Shown: positions 24,841 to 37,508 of the stretch, one piece after another | Layout: every line of letters starts with the position of its first letter | Position numbering within the stretch: the stretch's first letter is position 1 | NCBI GenBank assembly: GCA_023055355.1 | Contig: JALJCS010000024.1 | Span: 7,641,501 to 7,705,500 of the forward strand | From: Agelaius tricolor | Lineage: Eukaryota > Chordata > Aves > Passeriformes > Icteridae | Direction of reading: 5' to 3' | Length of the DNA stretch: 64,000 nt | Notes under the pieces: generated by a model | The model's input: the letters and a program-made list of their open reading frames with translations, nothing else | Told to the model about the DNA's origin: nothing | Databases searched by the model: none | Made by a program: the position numbers and the translations under genes

Positions 24841-27800
24841 TGTCTGCTATATTTGACTTCATTGGGGCTGCAGGTGACAGCATGCTTCTGCTGCTTTCAG
24901 TTTCACATCCTCTCTCTCAGTGATAAGAGATGCTTATTGAGGTATTGATTGTCCTGTTACATTTTTACATTAGAAAATAATGCACCAAATTATTTCTGAA
25001 AAACACAGAATACAGAATACAAAAGGGATAGTTTGCTTTGACCAGAGTTGCTGAGAAAAGATTCATATTCTTTATAACATGTTGATTTGTTCGAAATATA
25101 TAATTTTTTTTGACAAAATATGTTAGTTTAATCCTTGTCTTAAAATTCCTAGTTAGTTCTGATTTAAGATATCTCTTAAATGATTGATGTTATAAGAGGA
25201 TTTCTCCTCTACAAGGAGATAATCTGTAGGCTGAGCTTTGTTGTTGTGTAGAGTAATTCCTAGACACCCCACAGGTGGTGTGGAAGATATTAAGCCCTTA
25301 ACACGTTTCATTTACTCTTAATCTAAGTCCAAAAATAAAAGTGTAAATTATCATATATTTTAAATTAAATTAATTTCTGAAGTTCTGGAACACAGCACAG
25401 TTGGAAGTGTCATTTTAGCGTAACTTGTGGACAGCTGAACAGTACAGCTTGTGGCAAATTGATCCCACACAGAATTTTCCTTTCCTGAAAAGGAAATAAT
25501 CTATAAATCTCAGTGAAGGCCAAATCCCATTTGGGCTGGCTGGGAATTATATCAGCCTGTGGTCATCTCAGCTTGAGAGGATTCAGCTCAGGTGAGCTGG
25601 AGGTGATAGCAGTGTGACCTGCTTATGATATTATCAAATATCCTGACTCCTGCATAACTTAAAATCTCAGATTTCAGAACTGGGAATATATCAGCATATT
25701 TTCATTCCTGTAAAACATCTGAAGAAATAAGTGAAAGTAAACACAGACATTAAATTAACATGAATTTGTTGCTAAGGTAGCAAATTTCAGATCTCTGTGG
25801 GAATACTGCTCCACATGTAGCACAATTCACAAGTATTAAAGAAATCATTTTATGCAGTCATTTAGCAACATGAGCATTACACAGGGTTGAGATGAGTGAG
25901 TGGTTTAGCAAGAAATTCGTATTCAGCATGAAGACGATGACAGCTCTGTGACAGCTGGAATTTATAGGGAATCATATTCATGAGCTGAGCTGAGTTCTGG
26001 GGAGGCACAACAATAGCAGGAGACACAGCTTCTCTTTATCTATTCCTCTCTTCCATCCAGGTTCTCTCACCTTTTGCCATATCGCTTAACCACTTGTCAG
26101 GGCTTTATTAAAGTCATAAAATGTGCTTACCACTGATGAGTTTTAACAAACAAATGGTCATGTCATTGAATGTGGTGCCTTGGCCAGGAGAATGGACTTG
26201 GGAAAGATGTTTTGATATTCACACAGCAACTGTGCGAAAGAAGTGGCTGATATTTCAGGGTGTTGCTTTCTTTAAAAGCAGAATTTATATGTCATTCTAT
26301 GTATGTACTCTCATTGGAGAGAAGTCTACAAAGACTAAATTTCACAGAATTTGTGAGGAAGAAGCAGCAGAAAAAGAATGTAGAGATGGCCTTAATGATC
26401 CTAACCAGAGCAAAAAATACACATTGTGCCTCTGACCAGAGCATGAAGAATTAGCTGGGGATTGTTAATGTGTTTTCTGGAAGTAGACAAGTCCAATGTA
26501 CCTTGGTCAGGTATATTTTATCTTCTCATTTTTATAGCTTGGGTGCAGACACTTAGTGGCTGGTCTCCAGATTCAGGAAGAAATTCTGTTAGACTGGTGA
26601 CTAAGGGGCTGGGGCTGGAGGCAGGATTGTCCATGGTATCAGTTTGATGTTGCCATGTTGAAACATCATTTAAACCATCATGTCATGGTTTAAAGTCACT
26701 CTGAGGTTACATGTACTTTTTCAGTTCACCTGATTGTGAAAACTTCCAGGATGAAATTACAGCAGCACTATGAAAGGCCTGGTTTTAGTCAGTCCCAGAT
26801 GGAGGACAATGGATCCTGAAAATTGGATGGCAACATCTGGGCAGGGCAAGTCTTCTGAACAATCTCTGTGTTGCTGCACCCCAGGTGATAACTGGTAGAA
26901 ATACCAACTATTTATTCACTGAATTATAGTGAATATCTGACTCCAGATAAAATTCTTTCCTGTGTTATTGCATTTTACCTGAGCTTTTTATTCCATAAAA
27001 TGACCTGCACATTATCAATTAATGCCATTATCTGCATTATTGCTTCCATAGATGAATATTATATGACTTCTACATCTAGTTAACAAATGTGACATTTACA
27101 AGGCAGAAAAGAACAGGCAGAAAAGGAGATTGTGAAGAACAGCACTTGATGAGAAGGATCTGATTTTTATAATCTCCTTTTTGTTACACTTGTATTATTG
27201 TCTGTTACAAGTCAGCAGACATCACTGTTGGGTAATGCTATAATTCAGCCTGATGTGGCTCTATCTGTGAATGTTTGTTCCCTGCCATTCTCCTTAGCAC
27301 AGTAGATTTTGTTTCTTAGGTTACAATAAAACTCTGGAACTAAAATTGCAACTGGAAATAAACTTAGCAGGACAAATTGCTTTCTACTTGTTAATTTCCA
27401 GTCTTGAAATGGTGGTAGGCAGAGCCTAGCACAGATGTGGTGCAACTGTGGAGAATAAATGGAGTATGAATAGAAGGTAGGGCCTGGTTTTGATTAGATT
27501 TTTACTTCTATAAATCCAGAGCATTTCCTCTCTTTTGGCTGGAGGAAGACTAAAATCTGTCTGGTATTGTGTTCTTTAATCAGGTATTCCAGCCAGGTAA
27601 TTGGAAACTTCTTGACAGGCACAGTAGCCAGACTTCTTATTTGTATGCTGAGACAATTTTTCAAAACACTCTATTATCAAAATAAAAAATATGGCAAATA
27701 AGGCACCAAGGAAGATGAGCACTAGCCAGGCACCTAAAGATATCTTCTAAAATATCTTAAGATGATATCATGTGGATTATTAGGCAGGAATATTTGGAAG

Positions 27801-29236
27801 AAGTGGGAAATTGCTTAGAAGGCTCTGTTTCACTTTAGTAGTAATATACTGAAGACAGAAAGAAAACTGCTGAAGAAAAAATGGCATTCTGCCATTTCCT
27901 TAAAGGATAACCAGGTTGCCTATGTTGTAAGTGTCATTCCTAATTAACTTTGTGTTCTCTGAATGTACATTATTGTAACATGGTTTTATCCAGCTATGGT
28001 CTACCAAAATCAAACCCTTTTATACAGGAGTATGTAAAAGAGAGGTTGGTACATATTGTGTGGGGAAAGCTTTGAGGAAAAGCAAGTCTGGTTTTTGTTG
28101 TCTTACAGATGTCTATTAAAATACTCATCCCATCTGAATTTCATCTTTAAATTTATTAATTAATGTTAATCTCAAATAAACTCCCTTATCTGGATTTTCA
28201 CTGTGTGCCAGAAACAAGGGTCCAGGAACCATCCACACACTGAGAGATCAGGTGGGAGCAGTGAGGTTGTCAAGGGTCTCAAGGGCCAGCCTTTGTGAGG
28301 GTGTTTTAAGCCAAATCCTCTACTTTTGTATTTCTGATTACACCACTGGGATTTTTCAATTCATGTCTATGTACTCTCTTTGGGAAACTACATAAAAATT
28401 AGCAGAGATCTCTGCATTACAGGGATAAACCTATTAGGCTTCTTCCTACTAAATATGACTATCATGTCTAATCCCTCCCAGGGGGTCAAGGATAAAATGG
28501 TTCATTCATTTGGAAGGTCTATTTGTTCAGGCTGGTTGGGTAGAGGATTGCAGTATCATCACTTCAAAAGAGGTTTGGGCAAACACAGCAGGCAAAGCTG
28601 TCCTGGGTGCATCTCCTTGCTCTGGGGTGAAGGGCAGTGGCTGGTAAACTCAGGAGGGAAATAGATACCTTCAACAGGATGGAAAATTTTGCTGTTACTC
28701 CCTCACTGGTATTTTCTATCTCTCTCCTACACAGGGATCTCTATTCCCCTGTGGACAGGTAGGAGGGTAACACTGTGGAAAACACTCTCCAGGTCTGGAT
28801 CAGTAGGTGTGCCCTGTGCTTTGGATTTCTGCTGTGCTTCCTGACTGTATGAAATCAGTTTGGATGGTCTGGGAATCATGGAGTTTTCCTCTGCTAACAA
28901 GTTGGGTTTAACACAGGTCTCTGTAGTCTGGTGTGCTCAGCACAGCCTGGGCTCACCTGCAGCTGCAGTGGGGCTCTGGACACCACAGCAGCTTCCAGTC
29001 CTCCCATCAGCTTCCACACCTCCCACCATTCATCAGCATGGAGCACTTACAGGGCTCTTCTTCTGTGACCTTCTGACAAACCTGACAAGACCTGAAAAAC
29101 TAAGGAATGAAGGGACCAAATCTGAAATTATCTTTTCTTGGGACCTGGAGGATTCAGGGAGTTCATCACTCCCACCTTCCTGATTTTAATTAATACATTT
29201 TAATGGCAAATTTGTGTAGCAGTGTCTCCTTTGGCA
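24841..29236. other. Gene-free AT-rich stretch
   Basis: No gene recognised. Frames at 26121-26435 and 28860-29183 are open for just over 100 codons. They lack recognisable domains and convincing splice borders, so I treat them as chance. Confidence 0.45.
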
Positions 29237-29596
29237 CTGGAGAGAAGGCTTTGGGGTGACCTAATTGAGGCCTTATAGTACCTGAAGGGAACTTTTTGGA
29301 AGGATGGAACAAGACTATTTTCAATCAAAGATAGTGACAGGACAAGGGGAAATGGGTTTAAACTGAAAGAGACTAGGTTTAGATTAGATATTAGGGAAAA
29401 AAATCCTTTAAGGGTGGTGAGGCAGTGAAACAGGCTGCCCAGGGAAGTTGTGGATGCCCCATCCCTGGAAGTCTTCAAGGTCAGGCTGGGTCCATCTGAA
29501 GGTGTCCCTGCCCACAGCAGGGAGATTGGAATTAGGTGAGTGACCTTCAAGGTCTCTGTCCCACCCAAACCATTCTTTGATTCTGTGATTCTATGA
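29237..29596 (+). mobile_element. CR1 LINE fragment, 3' end
   Basis: About 360 bases of CR1 3' sequence: CTGGAGAGAAGGCTTTGGGG, TGACCTAATTGAGGCC, GGTTTAGATTAGATATTAGG, AACAGGCTGCCCAGGGA, ATGCCCCATCCCTGGAAGTC, GGTGTCCCTGCCCA, and the tail TTCTTTGATTCTGTGATTCT ending at CTATGA. The tail has about three octamer-like units. The copy is 5'-truncated and non-coding. Confidence 0.95.
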
Positions 29597-31399
29597 AAGG
29601 CTCCTGGTAGCCACTTAGCAGGTCTTTATGAAAAGTAAGGATTGACCTACAGAGATCTATCTACCCAGGGTTTTGATCAGCATTTTATCCACTCTTGTTT
29701 TTCAGATGCTGAATCCCTTCTCTAATTGCAAGTCATGTGAGAAATCCTCAGCTGGGAAGATTGTGAAGAACCTGTCAGCTTGTTAGCTGAACCATTCAAG
29801 GCAAGACATTCCCTTAAACCTGATCTAAGTTTAGCAACTTATTGTCATTGAGTCTGTATGTCTGTGTCTTCATAATCCTATTTTGTCTTGAATTGCTTAT
29901 TTTGAATTTGGATTTTGCTTGTTTCACAACCTATCTTGAGTAAAAGACAATTTCAGATAACTTACCTTCCACAGATCTGACATCACCTAAAATCTCAACA
30001 TTGAAGATACTAGCAAGGGTTTAAATCCCCAGATTATTGCAAATATTCAAAATATGTGAATCTGTGTAAGTAGCAGGTCCTTAGAGTTCTCCAGTGGTTG
30101 CTACTTAGTAGTCAGAGATTTCTTTGACAGACCATAAAGCAGTGGGGCCTGAAAAGGGTGCAGTTTCTCATGTTCCCCTTCAGCTGTGGTAGGATTTGTT
30201 CAGTGGTAGGATATGAGATGTGAGCTGCTGCTTTTGGGAAGCCTGAGCTGCCTCTGAGCTTTGCATGGACGGCCCTGTCCCGTGCAGTGGCACCACCAGC
30301 CACGGGTGAATTGTGTCTGCTGGCCCCAACAAATCCTTGTCACAGCCACCACTGTCACTGAGAGGCTGCATGTAAGCTTCAAGGTGTGAAACTCCTACAT
30401 ATTTCTTCTTTTGAGGACAGGGATTGCCCAGACAACTGAGGACTCAGGAAACTCTCTCTAGATTTTATGTCTGGTATTATCATATGGATTTCTGCTCTTG
30501 TTTAATATGAAAAAGCAAATTGAGCCATGAAATGGATGGGCTAGAGGGATTTTAAAACTGCACCAGGAAGGAAAATGTTTCCCTTTTCTGTTTGTGCCTG
30601 TCTGCCTAACAAATCTCCTTCCCAAGCAACTCTACATAAAGCAAGTTGCACATTCTACCCATGGCTCAGCAGGACACTTCTGCAGCTGTTGGCATTTAGT
30701 AGGCAGCTGCTTGATTTTATAATTTCCAGCAGCCTGCTTCAAAGACTCTTGCTGCAGAAAGAGATATGGGAAGTCATTAGCCAGCTTTTATTCTTCGAAG
30801 TACAATGCAGAGGACAGAGTTGGCTGGGGTTGTAATGACAGGGGTTACATATATTACAGACCTATAGTGACATCAGCTCTAAAAGTTATATTACATTATA
30901 AAGAAATACATACATTTTAAAATATATTACATTATAAAAAAATATTACATGCTTGATCTCTGGTTTTAAGAAGACAAAGTGTAAATTTTTTTCTTTTAGA
31001 CTTAGATTTTAAAGCCATACTCATGACTTCCCAAAACAGAGGGTCAGTTATCAGTTATCAGCAACGAGTGTTCTTTGATCATTTGTTGCTCACTTGTGTG
31101 TTCCTATCTCAAATATGAGATGATAACTCCAGGCTCTGGAGTGCAGGGGACAGCCTTGCCTGTGTAGCACCTACAGGCATGATTCCACCTTTCCCTCCTG
31201 TATTTTGTAGGGGAGTGTCCCTCATAATCAGACCCTTCAGCCCTCAAATCTCTCCTCAGCCTGGATGCTGTGTTGCTGCATTTGTCTTTGTGCAGTCAGA
31301 GCACACTTTAACACAAGAGGCAACCTGCTGTGCCTTGGGGTACCTCAGGTTTTGACAGAAACAACTGTTTCTGAAGATTCTAGGGCTTTAGTCAAAGGC
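29597..31399. other. Gene-free stretch
   Basis: No gene recognised. A GC-richer patch at 30180-30370 is open on several minus-strand frames. An AT-rich stretch with repeated ATATTACATTATAA words lies at 30880-30960. Confidence 0.45.
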
Positions 31400-31502
31400 T
31401 GAACTTGATAATCTTGGAGGTCTTTTCCAACCTTAATGGTTCTGTGATTCTATAATTCCATAATTCCACTATTCTATAATTCTATAATTCCACAACTCCA
31501 CA
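31400..31502 (+). mobile_element. CR1 LINE 3' end with expanded octamer tail
   Basis: The CR1 terminal block (GGCTGAACTTGATAATCTTG, GAGGTCTTTTCCAACC) is followed by a lengthened tail of seven to eight octamer-like units of the ATTCTATA and ATTCCATA type, running to about 31502. CR1 tails normally carry two to four such units, so this tail has expanded as a microsatellite. Confidence 0.85.
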
Positions 31503-34500
31503 AGTTTGTGGTTTCTGAACAAAAGTCTCAGAGAGTCTCTGGTGTCCAGGGTGGCGATTTGAGGCCTTGGGATGCAAGAAGAACCTGCAGGTCATATGAA
31601 AGGCAACTACAGTCTTAGGAGGAGAGGGAGGAAATGTAAGATTTGGGTAAGGATGGTTGTCACTGACAGTTTCCTACTCATGCTCTGGTCATATGACATC
31701 TTTCCCCTAAAGAGTCGTCTTTTGGGAGAGATGAAAAGAGCAAAACCAGTGGTAGAAGCTAAAGGAGTGTCAGTAACACTGGCTGCCAAAGTGGGCTGGG
31801 AAAGGACAAATTTTCCAAACCCAAACTCAGTGCATTAACCCCATCTGAACAAGGCATTTACTCACAGAGTGGAGAAGCCAGAACTGTCTGAGGTGAAGGA
31901 AAGGAGTTACTGTGCAAAACAGGACTGAAGTAAATCAAAGCTTTGGGGGGAATATGTGTAACCTCATGCTCTCAGCTGCCTACAGCTGCTCAGAAAGGAA
32001 ATTCATGTGAATTAATGAGACTTGCACCATCTCCATGTACTTGCACCATTCCCACTGTACTCAAGGTTGAAAGGACTATAATAATCTGAGATTAGACACA
32101 TTTTGCCAATTTTTAAACTCAACTGATACTACTGCGACTGTGCTCAGAAAGAAAGAAGTTTTATATCATTTCTATGGTGAAAATCACCAGTCTTAAAGAA
32201 GGAGAAAACTATCCTTTGGCACTATACTAATTAATGCCTTGAAAAGAATAAATGCAAGAAGGAAGCCCCAAATCTAAATCTTTCCTTCTGAACTTGAGTA
32301 CTCCTGCCCTGGATCCTGAGCAGATTCATCCATTTTCTCAAAAGGAAGACTGGGATGTGGAAAAGGTTTAGAGGTTTTTTAATTTTTTTTTTTTCAGTTT
32401 ATCACTTGTTTACCTCAATTGAAATTGAAAATATCTGTGGGGAATATTTTTGATGTTTGAAGTTTCATATGTACAGTTTTATGTAAACTTTTTTTTTAAG
32501 ATACCTGATGAAAGAGGAACATATAAATGCTGCTTAGTGCTTGGATTCTTTAATGTTTTGCTGAAAAATGAATGATGAAGTAAAAAAAAAATCCTAGTGT
32601 GTCCTGTGGCCGAAGAGAATGGTGACAGCCTTCTTCGAGGTTTTTTCAATGTATTACCTGTGCATCATAATCTGATGTGGTGGTGTAGATAGTACTTTTT
32701 ACAGTGCAATATTGTAATTCCACAGAGAGAAAGGCTTGAACAGATACCCAGTACAATACCTGATAGATCCTGCACAGTTCAAAGACCACAGCTGGAACTA
32801 CACATTGTGGACATAACTGATATTTGATGTAATTATTGGTTGATTCTGTTGAACCATTATAATAAAGTGGTAAAAGATGATTGGAGATTATGTGAAGGGA
32901 GCAGTTTGACTGTATGAAAAATATTTTCAATGCCAAAAATAGCAAGTTACTATTAAAAGCAGAGGCAGCTAAAGAAAAACAAACCAAATCAGAACAACAA
33001 ACACAATATATTATCAAAATAAGAAACAGAAGAATGCCTGGTAGCACATGAAGAAAGGAGCTAAAAATGTTGAAAAAAACCCTACTAACCATGGTATAAT
33101 TTTACTTACACAGCCACCTGCAGGTGCTGTGCTGTGCACTAGGGCAGGAGGCTCGACCTCTGCTCTGTGTGGGACACCCAAGAGAGTCATGCACTTTGTG
33201 CTCATGGGCACAGTCTGGGGGGCTTCAGCAATACTTGAGTGCAAAGCCAACAGGCTCTGCCTTGCTGAGGAGCACTGACTACACTTTTCACTCTAATAGA
33301 TCATGGCAGATTACAGGGCAGCAGAGGGACAGAGGGAGAAGAGCAAGGATGCATAATGCAGCTGCGGGAATACAGAAAGCAGACATCACTGGCAGCTGCT
33401 TAATTACATTTGGCCAGTTTTCACTATAAACCCTGTCACCTCTCTCTTCTCAGATGATTGTTAAGGGGCTGAGGGGCCTGAAGGTTTTTTTATGAAGAAT
33501 TGAAAGAAAGGAGGAGAGGGGTGGAGGGGAGTGAAGGCAGCTCGTAGGAAGCTGCTTGCTGCGGCGTGTGTTGTGCTGTGCCACGGCTGTGCCACCGTGC
33601 CAAGGGCTGTGCCAGGGGTTGCCAACAACAGGGCTCAAGCTGAGTCTGTGGGTACCCACAAGGAGAGGAGATGGGACAGGGGAGAAACCTTAAGGCTGGG
33701 CTGGTTCTCTGAGTAATCAGGAGGGAAAGAAAGGCAAGTTGAATGTGAGACTCTCGATCTTTCCATAGTGGGAAGGAGTTCCTGCTCTCCTTAAGGGTGC
33801 TGCAGCTTGTTTTGTTTCCCTAGTAAGAATTTGTGTCATTGTAGGTCAAAAGTTCCAAGGTCATTCTTTTAAGGCTCTAATTTTGGGGAAGGAAATAGTT
33901 ACCAAAAATGTCTGAATTTCAGGTGGCAGGAAAGTCTATCTGTAGTATCTCCTGTTAAAATCTGTCAGTCACTGGCTAAATGTGATGGGATTGATGCTCA
34001 GAACACAGAGTAGGAAGCATCACCTTACCTTTATAACATGGTTTTAATAAGCATAAAAATTCCCCCTCAACTATCATGGCAATTACAGTAGAAAAATAAA
34101 TCTCACTTTTGTAGTTTGCTGTGTTCTCCTCCCTGTTACTTAACACACAACTCTGTGTGTGGATACAACTGTCCCCCTATACAGTTTTAGAACTGATGGT
34201 GAATATTAGCTGAATATAATAAAAGCATAAAATCTAAATTCCTACAATTTTAATTTCAGTATCTGGAGAGAGACCTTCCTATTACCCTAGTAAAGAAAAG
34301 TAAACCAACCCTTTATTAGATAATTTGTATTTTCATGCTGGCATTTCTTCTGAGAAAGGAGGCAGTGTAAAAATGACCTAATTCTTTTTTCTGGAGAAAA
34401 GGAAGAGTGCAAAGCATTACAAAGGAAAATTTGGGAAATTGTTTTGTTTTTTAAAGGAACCAACCATAATTCAAAAGAACAGCACATTTTCCCCAGAAAA

Positions 34501-36266
34501 CCTAGAAAAACAACAGCATTGTGTAGAATGCAGCTGTATCATGAATGGAGAGGACTTAATGGATTCACAGACTATCTGAGAACTGACACTTTCTAACCTG
34601 AACAGGAGCACACTGTGCAGCCTACACTTTAGAGCAAATAAAAGCAAAGGAAGAGATTGAGTTGCTGAGAGAAGTTGGACTTGTGGAACAGGAAACTGTA
34701 AGGGGGAAATGAGCTGAGCAGAACTTACTAAACCCCTTAGAGTGAAGCACAAATTGCCTACAGAAACTGTTCAGGGTAGCCAGATCTGTGTGCATGTGCC
34801 AAACTGGATGAACTGCATGCTGTAAAAATGAAACAGAAAACGTTTAAGCTTCCTAAGCCTCACAGAAAAAAAAAGAAAAAAGACAAAAAGAAAAGAAATC
34901 TGTTAAGGCATAACACACTGGCAGCATCTCATCCCTCAGAGTCATGTGCTTGCCTAGAGCTGTGTGGGATTGCACTGTGTGCAGCAGCTACCTGGGCAGT
35001 GTGACACTCTGAGAGCTGTCAGCAAAGGCAGCAGTGACTTGCTGGATCCTGACTCTGTGAAGGGGTTTTTGGAAGCTGTCACAAGCATGCACTGCCAGCA
35101 AGCCAGCAGGGCATGGCAGCACTGTTTAGGAGTGTCAGCACAAGGTGAAACCTTGTTGTGTTTCAGGGTACAGAGGGATTCTCAGCTGTGCTGCACTCAG
35201 ATGGAGATGTCAAAGGAATATAAAGGACTAAATCACTGTTTAATGCATTTAAAAAAAGTCACTTGCTAAACAGCTCTGAGTCTTCTGATAAATATGAGAA
35301 ACTGTGCCCTGAAGACCTCAATTTACTCTTGCATTAGCATCAGGGGAGATGATCCTTACCCAGTAAATGCTAAGACAAGAGGAGGACTGCAGTTCATCAT
35401 GGCAGCAACAGACAGTCCTAAATGAAAAGTATCCCACCTCAGGGCTAAAGGCAGCTGGCTCCATCTCCCACCTTCTGACTGCCTCTGTCACTGCCTCAGT
35501 GCTGCTGAAAATGAGAGTGCCTGTAAAGAGAGACAACTGGTGCTGTGCCTTGGAGCTCTGACTGCAATCCCGGTGACATGGCTGAGTTTGCAGGCACCTG
35601 GCTCAGGGCATCTCTGTCCCAGCACTCCCACTGTGCTGTGTTGGTTAAGAGCCAACAGTACCTGTCTCACTCAGGGTTATTGGTCACATCAGAGGAATTT
35701 ACCCCTCCAAGTTTAGCTCCATCATTGTTCATAGCCTCTCTAAGGACAGGCTGCCAGCCAGCCTGCCTTGAGCTGACAGGTGTCTCCTCTGTCACTCATC
35801 TTTCAGAAAAATTTGGTAAATGAGACTTGAGGTGGAAGGGTTTGGAGGTCTGCAGGCAGAATTGGCCAGACAGGAAGAAAACTGGTTAATGGTTCAATAG
35901 CATATGCTGCAGCCTCAGGGCTTGACTTATTGATATCTGCTCAGAACAATTCAATAATCACACACCTCCTGGTGGGGGACAGAAATCCTTTCCTCTTTGT
36001 TACCTAGGAACTGCTGCTGATGCTCTTTATCTTGCAAGAAATGCCTTCAGTAATACCACTGAGGAGGCCTGGGTTGTTTGCTTTACAGAGTTGCTCTCTG
36101 CTTTACCCTGTGTTCAGTTCCATGGCTCTTCCCAAGGAGAGCTGGGATGTATTCACCCAGCAGCTATCCTTTCTTTTATAAAAAAAAAAAGCAGGTTTAG
36201 CAGGTGAGAATGTGAAAGCTATTGTATCTACATTGCAAGATAAAATATTAATTCAATATTCAGATC
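31503..36266. other. Gene-free stretch
   Basis: No gene recognised. Poly-T 32383-32394 and A-rich 34864-34899. The 148-codon minus-strand frame at 32646-33092 is AT-rich and hydrophobic without a motif, and looks like chance. A GC-rich, CpG-containing patch lies at 33535-33660. A donor-like GTAAGT on the minus strand near 33108 has no clear acceptor partner. Confidence 0.45.
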
Positions 36267-36516
36267 GAGAGGAAATGGCCTCAATTTGCACCAGGGATGG
36301 TTTAGATTGGATATTAGGAATTACTTTTCATGGAAAGGGTGTCCAAACATTGGAACAGGCTGCCCAGGGAGGTGGTAGAGTGACCATCCTTGGAAGTTTT
36401 AAACAAACATGTGTATATGGCACTTGAGGACATAATTTAATGGTGAACATGGTGTTAGGCTGATAGTTGGACTTGATGATCTGAAAGGTCTTTCCAACTT
36501 TAACTATTCCATGATT
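36267..36516 (+). mobile_element. CR1 LINE fragment, 3' end
   Basis: CR1 words in order: AGAGGAAATGGCCTCAA, TTTAGATTGGATATTAGG, TTGGAACAGGCTGCCCAGGG, GGTGGTAGAGTGACCATCCT, TGGAAGTTTTAAACAAACAT, GACATAATTTAATGGTGAAC, GTTGGACTTGATGATCTGAA, AGGTCTTTCCAACTTTAACT and the tail ATTCCATGATT. The GACATAATTTAATGG block marks a different subfamily from the copy at 4275 and the same one as at 53792. Confidence 0.93.
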
Positions 36517-37457
36517 GGAGGAAACAGTAAATATGCCAAGAGCCATGAACTAGGTAAATAACTAGCCTAAAGAAAGTACTGGTTTTGAGGGTTGTTTCAT
36601 AATCCCATTCATTTCCTGTCTAAAGGTCAGATTTATGATGGCTTGATGGATGGTGTGATTTATTTCCCAGTCTTGCAGGTCAAGGCAGGAAGAGCTTCAC
36701 TATCTTTGCCATCAGGAAGTGATTTAAATATTCTTCACAGCCTAACCTGGCAGGGACCTAGACAATGCTTGTGCTACAACACTGCTGCAGTGCCCCCTTC
36801 TGAGTTTTGCATCTAAACAACCCCAATGCTTCACAGATTTCTTCAAGAGGAATTTTTCCACATTTTTTCTTTCCTGTTACTGTCCTCTGGACTGTCTGCA
36901 GAGGGTTCTTCCCCATCCCTTGTTTCAGGCTGAGCAGTATGACAGATTAATTCCTCTTCCACACAAGTTAGGGTTCTGATTTGATTTTACTTTTCACTAC
37001 CATGTCTGACGTTGCTGACTTGTCTATCATGAGCCTGTGAACTCTTCATGTGGTTGGTATGATGTGGCTTGACATGACTGTAATAAACTGGTGATCTAAC
37101 AGAAGCCACATGGTAAGCAAAACTGGGACTTCAAATAGTATATATAGATTCAAAATATAGGAAGGTTTTTAAAATGTCTGCTAGATTTTTTAAAGAAAAT
37201 TTGAATTAACAATGCATCCTTTCAGCTGGAAGGAAGAGCAGAACTGAGAAGACAGTGACTTAATTTACATTGCAGAAAAAAGATAATGACAATTTTTTTT
37301 TCACTTGAAAAGGTAGAGGTGGATAAAAAAAGAAGATTGAAAAATGCCTGAAGAAGCTTGGGAGTATTTGACACATCTTCCTTTTTCATTTCAGTTCACT
37401 CTAACATTAATATACTATATTCCTTTGGATAAAGAAACAGATTAAAATGGAGGGTTG

Positions 37458-37508
37458 CAAAGACCCCTTTGGGATCCCTTTGGGATCTTTGCAAGGGGTC
37501 CTTTGAAA
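37458..37508. repeat. Short imperfect inverted repeat with internal direct repeat
   Basis: AAAGACCCCTT and AAGGGGTCCTTT form an inverted repeat with one extra base. The span between them contains CCCTTTGGGATC-type words repeated in tandem. The stem is short, and a functional hairpin is not implied. Confidence 0.5.

Noticed and set aside
26121..26435. 104-codon plus-strand frame with a charged C-terminal part
   Set aside because: Acidic and basic residues look protein-like, but there is no splice context and no family I recognise.
28860..29183. 107-codon plus-strand frame
   Set aside because: No domain, no clear splice borders, length compatible with chance.
32646..33092. 148-codon minus-strand frame with long hydrophobic stretches
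   Set aside because: The hydrophobicity reflects AT-rich, T-rich codons. No motif, no splice or promoter context.
33535..33660. GC-rich patch considered as a CpG island promoter
   Set aside because: Short, with few CpGs and no adjacent first exon.
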